Positions 1-7,164 of a stretch of DNA of 64,000 nt are shown piece after piece. Position 1 is the stretch's first letter, and each line of letters starts with the position of its first letter. A program made the position numbers and the translations under genes. The notes below the pieces were generated by a model. It was not told the origin of the DNA. It made no database searches and saw only the letters and a list, made by a program, of their open reading frames with translations. The stretch comes from E44-bin89 sp034409565 (GTDB lineage: Bacteria > Chloroflexota > Dehalococcoidia > Dehalococcoidales > RBG-16-60-22), in contig DAOUMS010000008.1 in NCBI GenBank assembly GCA_034409565.1, forward strand, positions 124,001 through 188,000. The letters run 5' to 3'.

Positions 1-382
1 GAAAATCATATTTTGATTCTTCTCTCATCAAATAAGAAATGTATCCATCAAAGAATATGGAAAGGTTAGTCACTTCACCGGTTAATTCATTTACCATTTT
101 CACCACTGGCTCAGCAGCTTTAACGATATCTGTTGTAGTTAAGAATAGATTGCCAAGGACATATAGCCCAGGCCCGATTGTGTAAACACCCGTCCTTCCT
201 TTACGTTCTAATATTTTTTCTTCAGCTAAAGTGGCTAACATGCGATATGCCGTAGTCCTGTGCATACCAAGCATTGCGGCCAACTCATTTCCACTTAATT
301 CGGTTTTCTGCGGAGAAAAGCATTTAAGAACCGATATGGCTCTGCGTAGGGATTTGAACTGGTTTTTTAATGTACTAAGCAT
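1..382 (-). CDS. IclR family transcriptional regulator, partial (N-terminal part)
   Basis: The gene begins at ATG 382 and runs off the left edge, leaving about 127 N-terminal residues. Visible are the winged-helix part (ELSGNELAAMLGMHRTTAYRML) and the start of the effector domain (TTDIVKAAEPVVKMVNELTGEV). It closely resembles the regulators at 490-1356 and 17580-18428, so the three look like paralogues. IclR proteins bind small organic acids and repress or activate nearby catabolic operons; the target here is outside the window or unknown. The C-terminal effector domain is not visible. Confidence 0.85.
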   Translation of the reverse strand, partial: MLSTLKNQFKSLRRAISVLKCFSPQKTELSGNELAAMLGMHRTTAYRMLATLAEEKILERKGRTGVYTIGPGLYVLGNLFLTTTDIVKAAEPVVKMVNELTGEVTNLSIFFDGYISYLMREESKYDF

Positions 383-489
383 AATTATAAATTGATAAAA
401 TGAAGTAGCGTATTTATCTACTAAGTATACTGCTTGTATACTATTTTAATAATTTTTCTCTATTTGTCAAGAGGTTCTCAATACTTTTT

Positions 490-1356
490 TTATGCTGCGG
501 AGCTTATTGGCATCGCGCCGCAGTTTGTCTGCCACCAAGAACGCATCTCGGCAATATTGTGCACTGGGTTACCCTCTTCATAGTATCCGAGCTTGTAACT
601 GATGAGACTACCCCCCATTTTTGCCAAAGTAGCCAGATGCTCCCTTTTGGCATTATTTAATCTTATCAATGGTGTGCTAATGGCTATCCCGGCAATGGCC
701 TGACCATGAGCATCCCTGATCAAGACAGCGACAGATTCACTACCTAAAAATGATTGTTCCCTGTTATAAGCAACGCCAGTTTTTCTTATTTGTTTTAACT
801 CGCGTTTCAAATCAGTTTTGGTGGCGACAGTTTTTTCTGTTAATGGTTCAAGTGCTTCGTCAGGATAAAGCCTGTCTAGTTCCGCTTCGGTTAATTCACT
901 TAACAAAGCTTTTCCATTGGCATGTGCGTAAGCAGGAGAGTTATACCCTATAGAAAGACCAAGTCTCAGTGGATGCCTGGATTCTTCTCTGGCTACAATT
1001 ATTATCTTGCCATCTTTACCAAGAATGGATAAAACCGTAACCTCACCTGTCAGGTTATTAATTTCTTTCAATACTGGCTCTGCAACCTTAACAAGGTCGG
1101 TTGTCGCTAAATACAATCTTCCAATCATATAAAGCTCTGGCCCGACCTTATATTTATTTGATTGAGCATCCTTTTCCAGTAATCCGCCTTGAGCGAATGC
1201 CACCACAATGCGATATGTAGTGGCCCAAGATATCCCGGTCCTTTCAGATAATTCAGCAATCGTGTGTTCAGGCTCCTGCACAGTGAAGCTCCTCAGTATT
1301 CTTACATATTTATAAGCTGAGTTATTTGGCAGAGATTGATTAATTATGTTATTCAT
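490..1356 (-). CDS. IclR family transcriptional regulator
   Basis: A 288-aa protein of normal IclR length. The N-terminal winged helix covers roughly residues 20-85 (AELSERTGISWATTYRIV), followed by the IclR effector-binding domain (LATTDLVKVAEPVLKEINNL through the C-terminal region). It lies directly upstream of, and on the same strand as, the partial IclR gene at 1-382. The upstream region, about 1357-1430, is very AT-rich and could hold its promoter. The ligand cannot be predicted. The tandem arrangement suggests duplication. Confidence 0.88.
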   Translation of the reverse strand: MNNIINQSLPNNSAYKYVRILRSFTVQEPEHTIAELSERTGISWATTYRIVVAFAQGGLLEKDAQSNKYKVGPELYMIGRLYLATTDLVKVAEPVLKEINNLTGEVTVLSILGKDGKIIIVAREESRHPLRLGLSIGYNSPAYAHANGKALLSELTEAELDRLYPDEALEPLTEKTVATKTDLKRELKQIRKTGVAYNREQSFLGSESVAVLIRDAHGQAIAGIAISTPLIRLNNAKREHLATLAKMGGSLISYKLGYYEEGNPVHNIAEMRSWWQTNCGAMPISSAA

Positions 1357-1464
1357 ATATGAATACTAATATTCATTTTTCGTGATTTTTATTATAAAAT
1401 GATTATTAAATTGTTGTCAAGACCCCTGTCAGAGTGGTTCTTCTCCAAAGTGGTTGGTACATAG

Positions 1465-2511
1465 CTAACCCCTAATTCTCATTAATGAGATTTCCTGCCT
1501 TCTCCTAATTGGCTTTCGCCTCATTTTTCGGGGACGCCTGATAACCCGCTTCCGTAAAATCACGTAATGCATATCTTCGGGCAATTCGGGTATCTGTATC
1601 CTGCTGGTGGCATTGGCCTGACTGATAGTTTCAATTTGCCGTCCCGCTACAATATCCTGCCAGTTACGATAGGGGTATTTTACACCCGCCACCTGTGCGG
1701 GCGTTTTACCCCTTAATGATTCGTGCGGACGCAGATAGTTGTAATAGAGTAACCAGCCTTGCGTGAATAGCTTGGCGGTATCAACGTTTTTTAACCCACG
1801 CATAATCTTGGTGCGGTCTTTTAAAGTCCCGTGAAATCGCTCTATGAGGTTAGTGTTATTAGCTACGTCAAACGGGCTTCCCTGTTTGTGCTTCGTATCA
1901 CCGCCAAAGGTTAGCTCTATGCCGTCCAGATATGCCAGTAGTTTATCAGTGTATATGATGCGGGGTATCTTGCCCGTGCGGTCATATGCCTTTTTCATAA
2001 GCGTTTGGGCGTCTTTTATCGTTCTAGTGCGTGAGATATGGGTTGCTATCAGGAAGCGGGTTTTAGCGTCAATTATATCCCAAAACCAAATTTTAGTTTT
2101 ATTGTCCAATTTCAGCACGGTTTCATCGGCGGCCCAAACCGAGCCTACATCTGGCTTATAGTCCTTTAACTCCTTTACTGCCTTTTTTGTAAACCGACTA
2201 ACCCACCTGTAAATAGTGGAGTCGGACGGGTAACTGCCGTATAACTGCGTGTGCAGTCTGGTAATGCTATTCAGCGATTGCCCCTCATAGAACATACCCA
2301 CCGCCGCACCGATTTGCTCAACGGGTGTCTGCATTTCGGGCAAGGCGTCATTATCGGCAAACTTCCGCTTACAATCTTTGCACCAGAAGCGTTGCTGGCC
2401 ATTATATGTGCCATAGCGTATGACGTTATGGCTTCCACAGTGCTTACAGGCTATCGGCACGTATGGCGCTTTTACTGTTACATCGTCTAGGCGTGGGTAT
2501 GACTTGTACAT
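1465..2511 (-). mobile_element. DDE transposase of an IS6/IS240-like insertion sequence
   Basis: A 348-aa transposase. A zinc ribbon (C22, C25, C44, C47) is followed by a helix-turn-helix region and an RNase H-fold catalytic domain with the acidic triad visible as D129 (WAADE), D189 (IIYTDK) and E224 (NLIERFHG). The last two are 34 residues apart, typical of the IS6/IS240-like DDE group. The C-terminus is a basic, arginine-rich tail. The ORF is intact, so the element may still be active. I found no convincing terminal inverted repeats or target duplication by eye. Its start lies 2 nt after the stop of a small zinc-ribbon ORF, suggesting translational coupling. Confidence 0.85.
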
Positions 2512-2513
2512 TC

Positions 2514-2675
2514 TTATCTATATCCTCTAGGTCTACGTTTGGGCTTACGGCTTAATGGGTAAGCAGTCACACCACCGCAATGCTCACAAAGCCATTTTTG
2601 CCTTGATGCACCACCATACCGATAAATGCCAAATTTTCTCATTTTTTTAGAGTAACAGAACGGACATACTGGCAT
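2514..2675 (-). CDS. 53-aa zinc-ribbon protein coupled to the transposase
   Basis: The ORF begins ATG 2675 after a strong Shine-Dalgarno (AAGGAGGTCATA). It encodes 53 aa with two CxxC pairs (CPFC at the N-terminus, CEHC mid-protein) and a basic C-terminus (SRKPKRRPRGYR). It ends 2 nt before the transposase start. The pattern resembles short zinc-finger ORFs that precede transposases in some insertion sequences and may aid DNA binding. The function is inferred from position and motif only. Confidence 0.6.
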   Translation of the reverse strand: MPVCPFCYSKKMRKFGIYRYGGASRQKWLCEHCGGVTAYPLSRKPKRRPRGYR

Positions 2676-2768
2676 TATGACCTCCTTCTTGAACTACAAT
2701 ATTAATTGCAATAAATTTTTTTAATATCAAACGTATTTTTACTATCATTAAGCTACAATAATTGCTAC

Positions 2769-2797
2769 TTGACAAACGCCCCAAAAGGGGTTAATAT
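2769..2797 (+). promoter_or_regulatory. Near-consensus sigma-70 promoter before the tRNA-like gene
   Basis: TTGACA at 2769-2774 and TAATAT at 2792-2797 are separated by exactly 17 nt. The spacer contains the perfect inverted repeat CCCCAAAAGGGG (2779-2790), which could act as an operator or simply as a structural element. Predicted transcription start is near 2804, about 58 nt upstream of the tRNA-like gene. Confidence 0.55.
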
Positions 2798-2815
2798 TTG
2801 TCATCAAGGGGAACT

Positions 2816-2848
2816 GGGGGGCGTGCAACTTGGCGGGAGCAGCCCCCC
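2816..2848 (+). other. G/C-rich leader hairpin between promoter and tRNA-like gene
   Basis: GGGGGGC (2816-2822) can pair with GCCCCCC (2842-2848), giving a 7-bp stem with a 19-nt loop. No U-tract follows, so it is not a typical terminator. It would lie in the 5' leader of the tRNA-like transcript. Its role is unknown. Confidence 0.35.
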
Positions 2849-2861
2849 GATTCTCACTAAT

Positions 2862-2944
2862 GGGGGTGTGATGGAATTGGCAGACATGGCGGTCTTGGCA
2901 ACCGCTGGCTAACTGCCGTGGGGGTTCAAATCCCCCCGTCCCCA
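2862..2944 (+). tRNA. Class II tRNA-like gene, Leu-type body with UGG anticodon
   Basis: The sequence folds into a full cloverleaf. The acceptor stem is GGGGGTG/CGTCCCC (7 pairs, two of them G-U) with discriminator A2944. T8 and G9 are present. The D-arm has a 3-bp stem and loop AATTGGCAGA, as in tRNA-Leu. The anticodon stem GCGGT/ACCGC is perfect with loop CTTGGCA. A 14-nt variable arm forms GGC/GCC, and the T-stem GGGGG/CCCCC carries loop TTCAAAT. No CCA is encoded. The anticodon in a standard 7-nt loop would be TGG (proline CCA codon), while body and A73 are leucine-like, and position 37 is C, which is very rare. It may be a missense-type tRNA, a regulatory tRNA-like RNA or a decaying gene. 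Confidence 0.6.
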
Positions 2945-3014
2945 TTGGAGGTGATTTGTATGTAATAGTATTATAACACGCTTGTAAAGTATTTTTTAAT
3001 CGGAGGATAACAAG

Positions 3015-3281
3015 ATGAAATATAGAACTAAATGTGCCAAAGTACATGATGGAGACACTTTTTTGACACAAAGCGGTAAGTGGATAAGACTGGCAGGTGT
3101 TAATTGCGCTGAACTTGGAAAGTATGGCAGCCAAAAAGCTCGTAATGTTCTTTGCCAACTTATTGAGGGTAAGACTGTCACCTACCAACCCGTGAGTAAA
3201 TCTTACCACCGCATTGTTGCCTACGTGTGGGTGTATGGTAGAAGCGTAAACAATGCAATGCGTAGGTTGGGTTATAATTAG
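3015..3281 (+). CDS. Short SNase-like (thermonuclease) domain protein
   Basis: An 88-aa protein with a clear Shine-Dalgarno (CGGAGGATAACAAG) before ATG 3015. It matches the first part of the staphylococcal nuclease fold: VHDGDTF (metal-binding region), then WIRLAGVNCAE, then a helix with QKARNVLCQLIEGKTV and a C-terminal segment ending NNAMRRLGYN. It is shorter than full SNase domains (about 120-150 aa) and has no signal peptide. It follows the tRNA-like gene by 70 nt and may be co-transcribed with it. It probably cuts nucleic acid or is a minimal derivative of such an enzyme. Confidence 0.65.
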   Translation: MKYRTKCAKVHDGDTFLTQSGKWIRLAGVNCAELGKYGSQKARNVLCQLIEGKTVTYQPVSKSYHRIVAYVWVYGRSVNNAMRRLGYN

Positions 3282-3282
3282 A

Positions 3283-3432
3283 TTACCCAGTGACTTTTTC
3301 ATCATCTAATTTCAACTCTTCTTCTTCCAGTTTGATTCCGTTTCTGTCCAACCAAGACAGCAATTCTTCCATTTTGCTATCTCCTACATAGTATTTTATC
3401 CCATTGTTTATAACTACCTGATTAGCAGGCAT
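3283..3432 (-). CDS. Small 49-aa protein of unknown function
   Basis: ATG 3432 is preceded by a near-perfect Shine-Dalgarno (AAAGGAGGTTAGTT). The product is 49 aa, acidic at its C-terminus (a run of four E residues, then LKLDDEKVTG), with a hydrophobic, beta-like start (NQVVINNGIKYYVG). It is convergent with the SNase-like gene, whose stop is 1 nt away. I recognise no family. Strong ribosome binding site and sensible composition argue for a real gene of the accessory region. Confidence 0.5.
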   Translation of the reverse strand: MPANQVVINNGIKYYVGDSKMEELLSWLDRNGIKLEEEELKLDDEKVTG

Positions 3433-3542
3433 AACTAACCTCCTTTAATTACCAACCACGATGGAGTAGTAAGGTCAGAGTAGTAGCCATTAATTTAAAT
3501 GTAAGACGAAAAATCACAAACCGGTGAAACTAAGCGATAAAA

Positions 3543-3880
3543 AGCCGACCTTCAGGACAGCTTTTATCTCCTCAGCGGCATGCTGGTTTGCCCCTGCAGC
3601 AGCGCCATGGTAGAGCGCAGCGCCAAGTCGCATCGTTATTACTACCACACCTGCAATCGAAACTGCAAACAGGGGAGAGAAGCGTGTAACAGCCGGATAT
3701 TGCCGAAGAAAAAGATGGAGCGACTGGTTATCGACCAGATTAAGAATAAAATCCTAGACGTAAAATACCTTGAGGAATTGGTGAAACTGGTGAATGTAGA
3801 GCTTGATACCGGTCAAGCCCTAATCAGAGAAAGGGGGAGTAAATGCAGGACACTGATAGCGGTGCCTTGCCTCGCCAGAT
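3543..3880 (+). pseudogene. Remnant of a large serine recombinase (C-terminal zinc-ribbon part)
   Basis: The reading frame encodes FYLLSGMLVCP, then CNRNCKQGREACNSRILPKKKMER, followed by a VIDQIKNKIL helix. This matches the recombinase zinc beta-ribbon and the following coiled segment of large serine integrases. A stop codon lies in frame just upstream (about 3534), and the N-terminal catalytic and recombinase domains are absent, so only about 100 residues survive. It suggests a former integrative element in this accessory stretch. Confidence 0.6.
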
Positions 3881-3882
3881 TC

Positions 3883-5259
3883 TTAGACCGTAAGCAGTTG
3901 GCAGAACCCTTTCACGCTTTGCTCTTGCTCTAGAGCCTGCACCCGCGAAACTATCTTTTTCCTCCTCTCCACAGGGTAAACAGCCGAGGTCAAGTCGTCG
4001 AACTTACTGAGCAGTTCTTCCCAGGTCAGCGGGTTTTCCGGGTCTCCCTTGGGATAATCAACCCTGATAGAGAACCTGCGTCCGTCTTCAGTCACTAACT
4101 CCACGCTGGCTGGCCACTGTTTGGGAAAGACCACTTCCAGTTCGGGGGCTTCTACGCAGGCAACGCGCCCCATCATCTCTTTGATTCTGGCGGATTCTAT
4201 GTTTTCCTGACTATACTCGTTTAAGGAGGCTTTGCCATAAAGTATGGCCACTGCGGCGCCAAAAGGCATACTGAACTGGGCATCAACCAGCGTCCTGGGA
4301 TTGTATTTCAGTTCCTTAGGCTCAGCAACTATGGGGAACCCCGCTTTCAATATGCCCAAAGTTACCCGCCTTACGTCTTCTGGTTTCAGATTATTCTCCC
4401 TGATAATACTCAGAATACCGTCTATCGGGCCCTGCTTATAACGACAACAGGCGTGGAGCTTGATGCTAGTTTTCATGATTTCAAAAGGCTTCCCCAAGTC
4501 CACCAGAACCTTGTCCGGGTCAGCGCCATCGGAATATGAATGCAAGAAACCAAACCTCCCCTCAATTATCGTGGCGGGCCCCTTGAAACCCCTCTGCGCC
4601 AGCAGGGCCGCGATTAACCCGTTGTGGGCGGCCCACCCGGCGTGCAGCCGCTTGCTCCAGGCACCGTCGGTCAGGAACTCCATAGAGCCCGCCGCCTGGC
4701 TGCCAGCAATGCCCAAGGCATTAATCGTCTGTTCTTGGTCCAGTTCCAGTATTATAGAAGCAGCGGCGGCCGCGCCAAAGGCACCACACGTTCCCGTAGG
4801 ATGAAATCCCCGCGCATAGTGATTGGCCGGATGCAAAGCCTTGCCCAACCTGGTCATAACCTCATAACCTGCCATTACGGCTTCTATAAACCTTTTCCCA
4901 CCGCCGTCGCTGAGTTCGCTGGCAGCCAAAGCTGCCGGGAATATAACAACTTCGGGGTGAGCCGACGATTCATTATGCAGGTCGTCCAGCTCCAGTGAGT
5001 GCGCTGATGTGCCGTTGGCCAGAGCCGCATACTGGGGAGCGGCCCTCATATCAGTCCCGATAACTACCGCGCCTTCCGGGTCCAGCCCGATATCCCTGAC
5101 GAGACGATACGCAACTTGGCTCGACTCAACAAGGGAACCCCGGCTGGCGACGCCGAGGAAATCCAGAAAATGGTATTTGACTCTATCGACTGTCGCTGAC
5201 GAGAGATTTTCATACCTCAAGCCGCCACAGAACTCCACTAGCTCCTTGGTGATACCCAT
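3883..5259 (-). CDS. MmgE/PrpD family protein (first copy)
   Basis: A 458-aa protein, full length for the MmgE/PrpD family (2-methylcitrate dehydratase, cis-aconitate decarboxylase and relatives). Typical segments include the LELDD(L)HNESSAHPEVVIFPAAL stretch around residues 88-110, HPTGTCGAFGAAAAASIIL, and KLHACCRYKQGPID. It would act in the cytoplasm on a branched or hydroxylated tri- or dicarboxylate; the substrate cannot be named. It is the last gene of the catabolic island and shares the island with a second member at 8501-9895. The two are clearly diverged, so probably not redundant. Confidence 0.85.
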   Translation of the reverse strand: MGITKELVEFCGGLRYENLSSATVDRVKYHFLDFLGVASRGSLVESSQVAYRLVRDIGLDPEGAVVIGTDMRAAPQYAALANGTSAHSLELDDLHNESSAHPEVVIFPAALAASELSDGGGKRFIEAVMAGYEVMTRLGKALHPANHYARGFHPTGTCGAFGAAAAASIILELDQEQTINALGIAGSQAAGSMEFLTDGAWSKRLHAGWAAHNGLIAALLAQRGFKGPATIIEGRFGFLHSYSDGADPDKVLVDLGKPFEIMKTSIKLHACCRYKQGPIDGILSIIRENNLKPEDVRRVTLGILKAGFPIVAEPKELKYNPRTLVDAQFSMPFGAAVAILYGKASLNEYSQENIESARIKEMMGRVACVEAPELEVVFPKQWPASVELVTEDGRRFSIRVDYPKGDPENPLTWEELLSKFDDLTSAVYPVERRKKIVSRVQALEQEQSVKGFCQLLTV

Positions 5260-5372
5260 GGTTTATAGCTCACCTGATAGCTATTACGGGCAAGCCCATT
5301 TTAATTACTTTTGTTTTATCGCGATTATTATACTTTATTCCTGGTTCTGGCGGGGATGGGCATCATACTCTT

Positions 5373-6230
5373 TCAGTCTTTTGAGCTGAGCAATTTTCTT
5401 AGCTTATCAGCCTCACCCTCAATCATACGATAACAATGCTCCTCAACCGGGAATTTCCCTTCTTTTACTTCTGCCAGATAATCTTTAAAAGCTTTAACTT
5501 CCTGTTCCGCAAAATTGTTGTATCTCTTGGCAAACTTGGGCTTCACTGTTTCACAAATACCCAGCATGTCAATTCGGAGGAGCATCTGCCCATCACAGTA
5601 TGGCCCGGCACCAATGCCCAGCACAGGTATATCCAGTTCCTCCGTGATTATTTTCCCCACTTCCGGAGTGACCGCCTCCAGTACCAGGATGGATATACCT
5701 GCTTCCCGTAATGCTTTGGCATCTTTAATTAATTCATAGGCACTATCGGCGGTACGCCCCTGTGCCTTATAGCCACCAACCTGCCCGCTGCTTTGCGGAG
5801 TCAGGCCAATATGGCCGGCGACAACCATTCCCGCATCAGCAATTGATTTGATGACATTGATAATGCGGCGCCCTCCCTCCGACTTGACGGCATCCACGCC
5901 GGACTCTTTATAAAACCTGATGGCATTTCTAACGGCCTCCTGGGGTGATATCTCATAAGAGCCGAAAGGCATATCTACTATGATAAACGTGTTGGGGGCA
6001 CCTCGACGTACGGCACCCGCATGCGCCACGCTCTGGTCCATGGTAACAGATATGGTAGCCGTCGGATATCCATAGACCCAGCTTCCCAGGGAATCACCAA
6101 CCAGAATAGCGTCCATGCCTGCTTTTTCGGCAAACTGAGCGGCAACAAAATCATAGGCGCTTATCGTGGCAATCTTCTCACCTTCTTTTTTCATCTTATT
6201 GAAATCTAAGATACTTTTTTTATCCGGCAT
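5373..6230 (-). CDS. panB: 3-methyl-2-oxobutanoate hydroxymethyltransferase-like protein
   Basis: A 285-aa TIM-barrel protein matching PanB over its length. PanB residues are conserved: the metal-binding Asp of VGDSLG, the Asp of IIVDMPF, Lys of DAVKSEGG, His of VAGHIGLTPQS, and Glu of LVLEAV. PanB transfers the hydroxymethyl of methylene-THF to 2-oxoisovalerate to make ketopantoate. No panC or panD is nearby; the gene instead sits among catabolic genes, so it may act on another 2-oxoacid or run as a retro-aldol. The start at 6230 follows a GGGGAGGG Shine-Dalgarno. Confidence 0.85.
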   Translation of the reverse strand: MPDKKSILDFNKMKKEGEKIATISAYDFVAAQFAEKAGMDAILVGDSLGSWVYGYPTATISVTMDQSVAHAGAVRRGAPNTFIIVDMPFGSYEISPQEAVRNAIRFYKESGVDAVKSEGGRRIINVIKSIADAGMVVAGHIGLTPQSSGQVGGYKAQGRTADSAYELIKDAKALREAGISILVLEAVTPEVGKIITEELDIPVLGIGAGPYCDGQMLLRIDMLGICETVKPKFAKRYNNFAEQEVKAFKDYLAEVKEGKFPVEEHCYRMIEGEADKLRKLLSSKD

Positions 6231-6402
6231 TGGGCCCTCCCCTTTCCAATAGTGACTTAATTTTTCTGGCTCTTTCCTGTATTAAGCCAGGATTGAAATA
6301 TAGCTCGCCAAGGCTCCCCCTGGTCAATGGCAAATGTATCCCACCATTATGCTCAGCAACCAGAGTATTATTTGCGGAAATAACACACATAAAGCAAGGC
6401 AA
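6220..6402 (-). CDS. Small hypothetical ORF overlapping the panB start
   Basis: A 60-aa frame (NGGIHLPLTRGSLGELYFNPGLIQERARKI near its middle) that ends 11 nt inside panB in another frame. The C-terminal half looks protein-like, with an amphipathic helix, but no family is recognised and the ribosome binding site is weak. It could be a small gene coupled to panB or the tail of a degraded gene. Confidence 0.25.
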   Translation of the reverse strand: MPCFMCVISANNTLVAEHNGGIHLPLTRGSLGELYFNPGLIQERARKIKSLLERGGPNAG

Positions 6403-6409
6403 ACCATTA

Positions 6410-6610
6410 TTAGTATAACAAAATTAGTATAACGAAGGGTATTATTCCTCGTATTATATCACCCGTAGTTAGGCCCAATTCCGGTGGCGCAGTGCCTTTA
6501 CAAACAAATATGGCCATGGCGAGCGGAAAAGTCAAAAAGGCCAATGGTGACGTGGGCACCAGCGGCCGCCATGAAGATGAGGATGAAGAAGTGGCGCTGA
6601 TTGGCGTCAA
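6410..6610 (-). pseudogene. Remnant of a TRAP transporter large permease C-terminus
   Basis: The frame encodes AIFVCKGTAPPELG then TTGDIIRGIIPFVILILLY, which matches the penultimate loop and last helix of DctM-type permeases (the PPFG..LF..KG..P....DIYRGI.PF region). Upstream sequence in this frame is low-complexity and no longer DctM-like. It is distinct from the intact dctM at 14348-15667, so it looks like the end of a lost second TRAP transporter. Confidence 0.45.
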
Positions 6611-6693
6611 GGCCTACGAGCAAATCGGCTAAGCTCTTAAAACGACGAGAGCAGCGGGGCTATCTGGCAAGACTGAAGGCTGGTTTCAAAGTC

Positions 6694-7164
6694 CTACCTG
6701 TGGCCGTCTTTTACCTGCTTGGTTACAGTAACCACGCCCTTATCGCCGTCAACTAACACATGGTCACCGGTCTCGATAACGTCAGCGGGATTTCTGTCCA
6801 GTTTATATACCATGGGAGTATTTGAAATAATGGCTCCAGCCACGGTGGTTGGGTTGGCATCGATATTGACCACGCCCTTTGGTGCTTTACCCGCCTTTTT
6901 CAACATATAGAACCCGTAGGGGTCGGCGGTGGAGCCTCTGCCAGTAGGGAAAATCAGTATCTTGCCGGCCACACTCTGCCCTTTGCATTTCGACTGGGGA
7001 CTGGTGATGATTCCCTCGGTAACGCTGATGTCGCTGAGAAACGATATCGTGTCAGTGGTTACCAGGGCCTCCCCTTCGGCCACTCCCTTAGACGCGCTGC
7101 GACCTTTGAGCGTAATACTTTCCACAGCTTCAATCAGCCTCCCATTTTCCCCTGATGGCAGCAT
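6694..7164 (-). CDS. Aconitase X small (swivel) subunit, DUF126
   Basis: I place the start at ATG 7164, giving 156 aa; longer upstream frames lie inside the large-subunit gene and are not conserved-looking. Visible family features are KGRSASKGVAEGEALVTTD near the N-terminus, PQSKCKGQSVAGKILIFPTG with GRGSTADPYGFYML, and the C-terminal VIETGDHVLVDGDKGVV barrel strand. Together with the large subunit it forms an aconitase X enzyme. Known members dehydrate mevalonate 5-phosphate or cis-3-hydroxy-L-proline; the substrate here is unknown. It overlaps the large-subunit gene by 35 nt, implying coupled translation. Confidence 0.82.
   Translation of the reverse strand: MLPSGENGRLIEAVESITLKGRSASKGVAEGEALVTTDTISFLSDISVTEGIITSPQSKCKGQSVAGKILIFPTGRGSTADPYGFYMLKKAGKAPKGVVNIDANPTTVAGAIISNTPMVYKLDRNPADVIETGDHVLVDGDKGVVTVTKQVKDGHR

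Noticed and set aside
1400..2800. Terminal inverted repeats of the insertion sequence
   Set aside because: Only an 8-nt TAACCCCT-like match was found and one copy touches the transposase stop, so the element ends cannot be fixed by eye.
2748..3305. A 185-aa minus-strand frame over the tRNA-like region
   Set aside because: It is antisense to both the tRNA-like gene and the SNase-like gene, has no domain and no ribosome binding site.
6511..6633. Plus-strand frame with an acidic stretch antisense to the TRAP remnant
   Set aside because: Short, no ribosome binding site, and the opposite strand shows recognisable DctM sequence.
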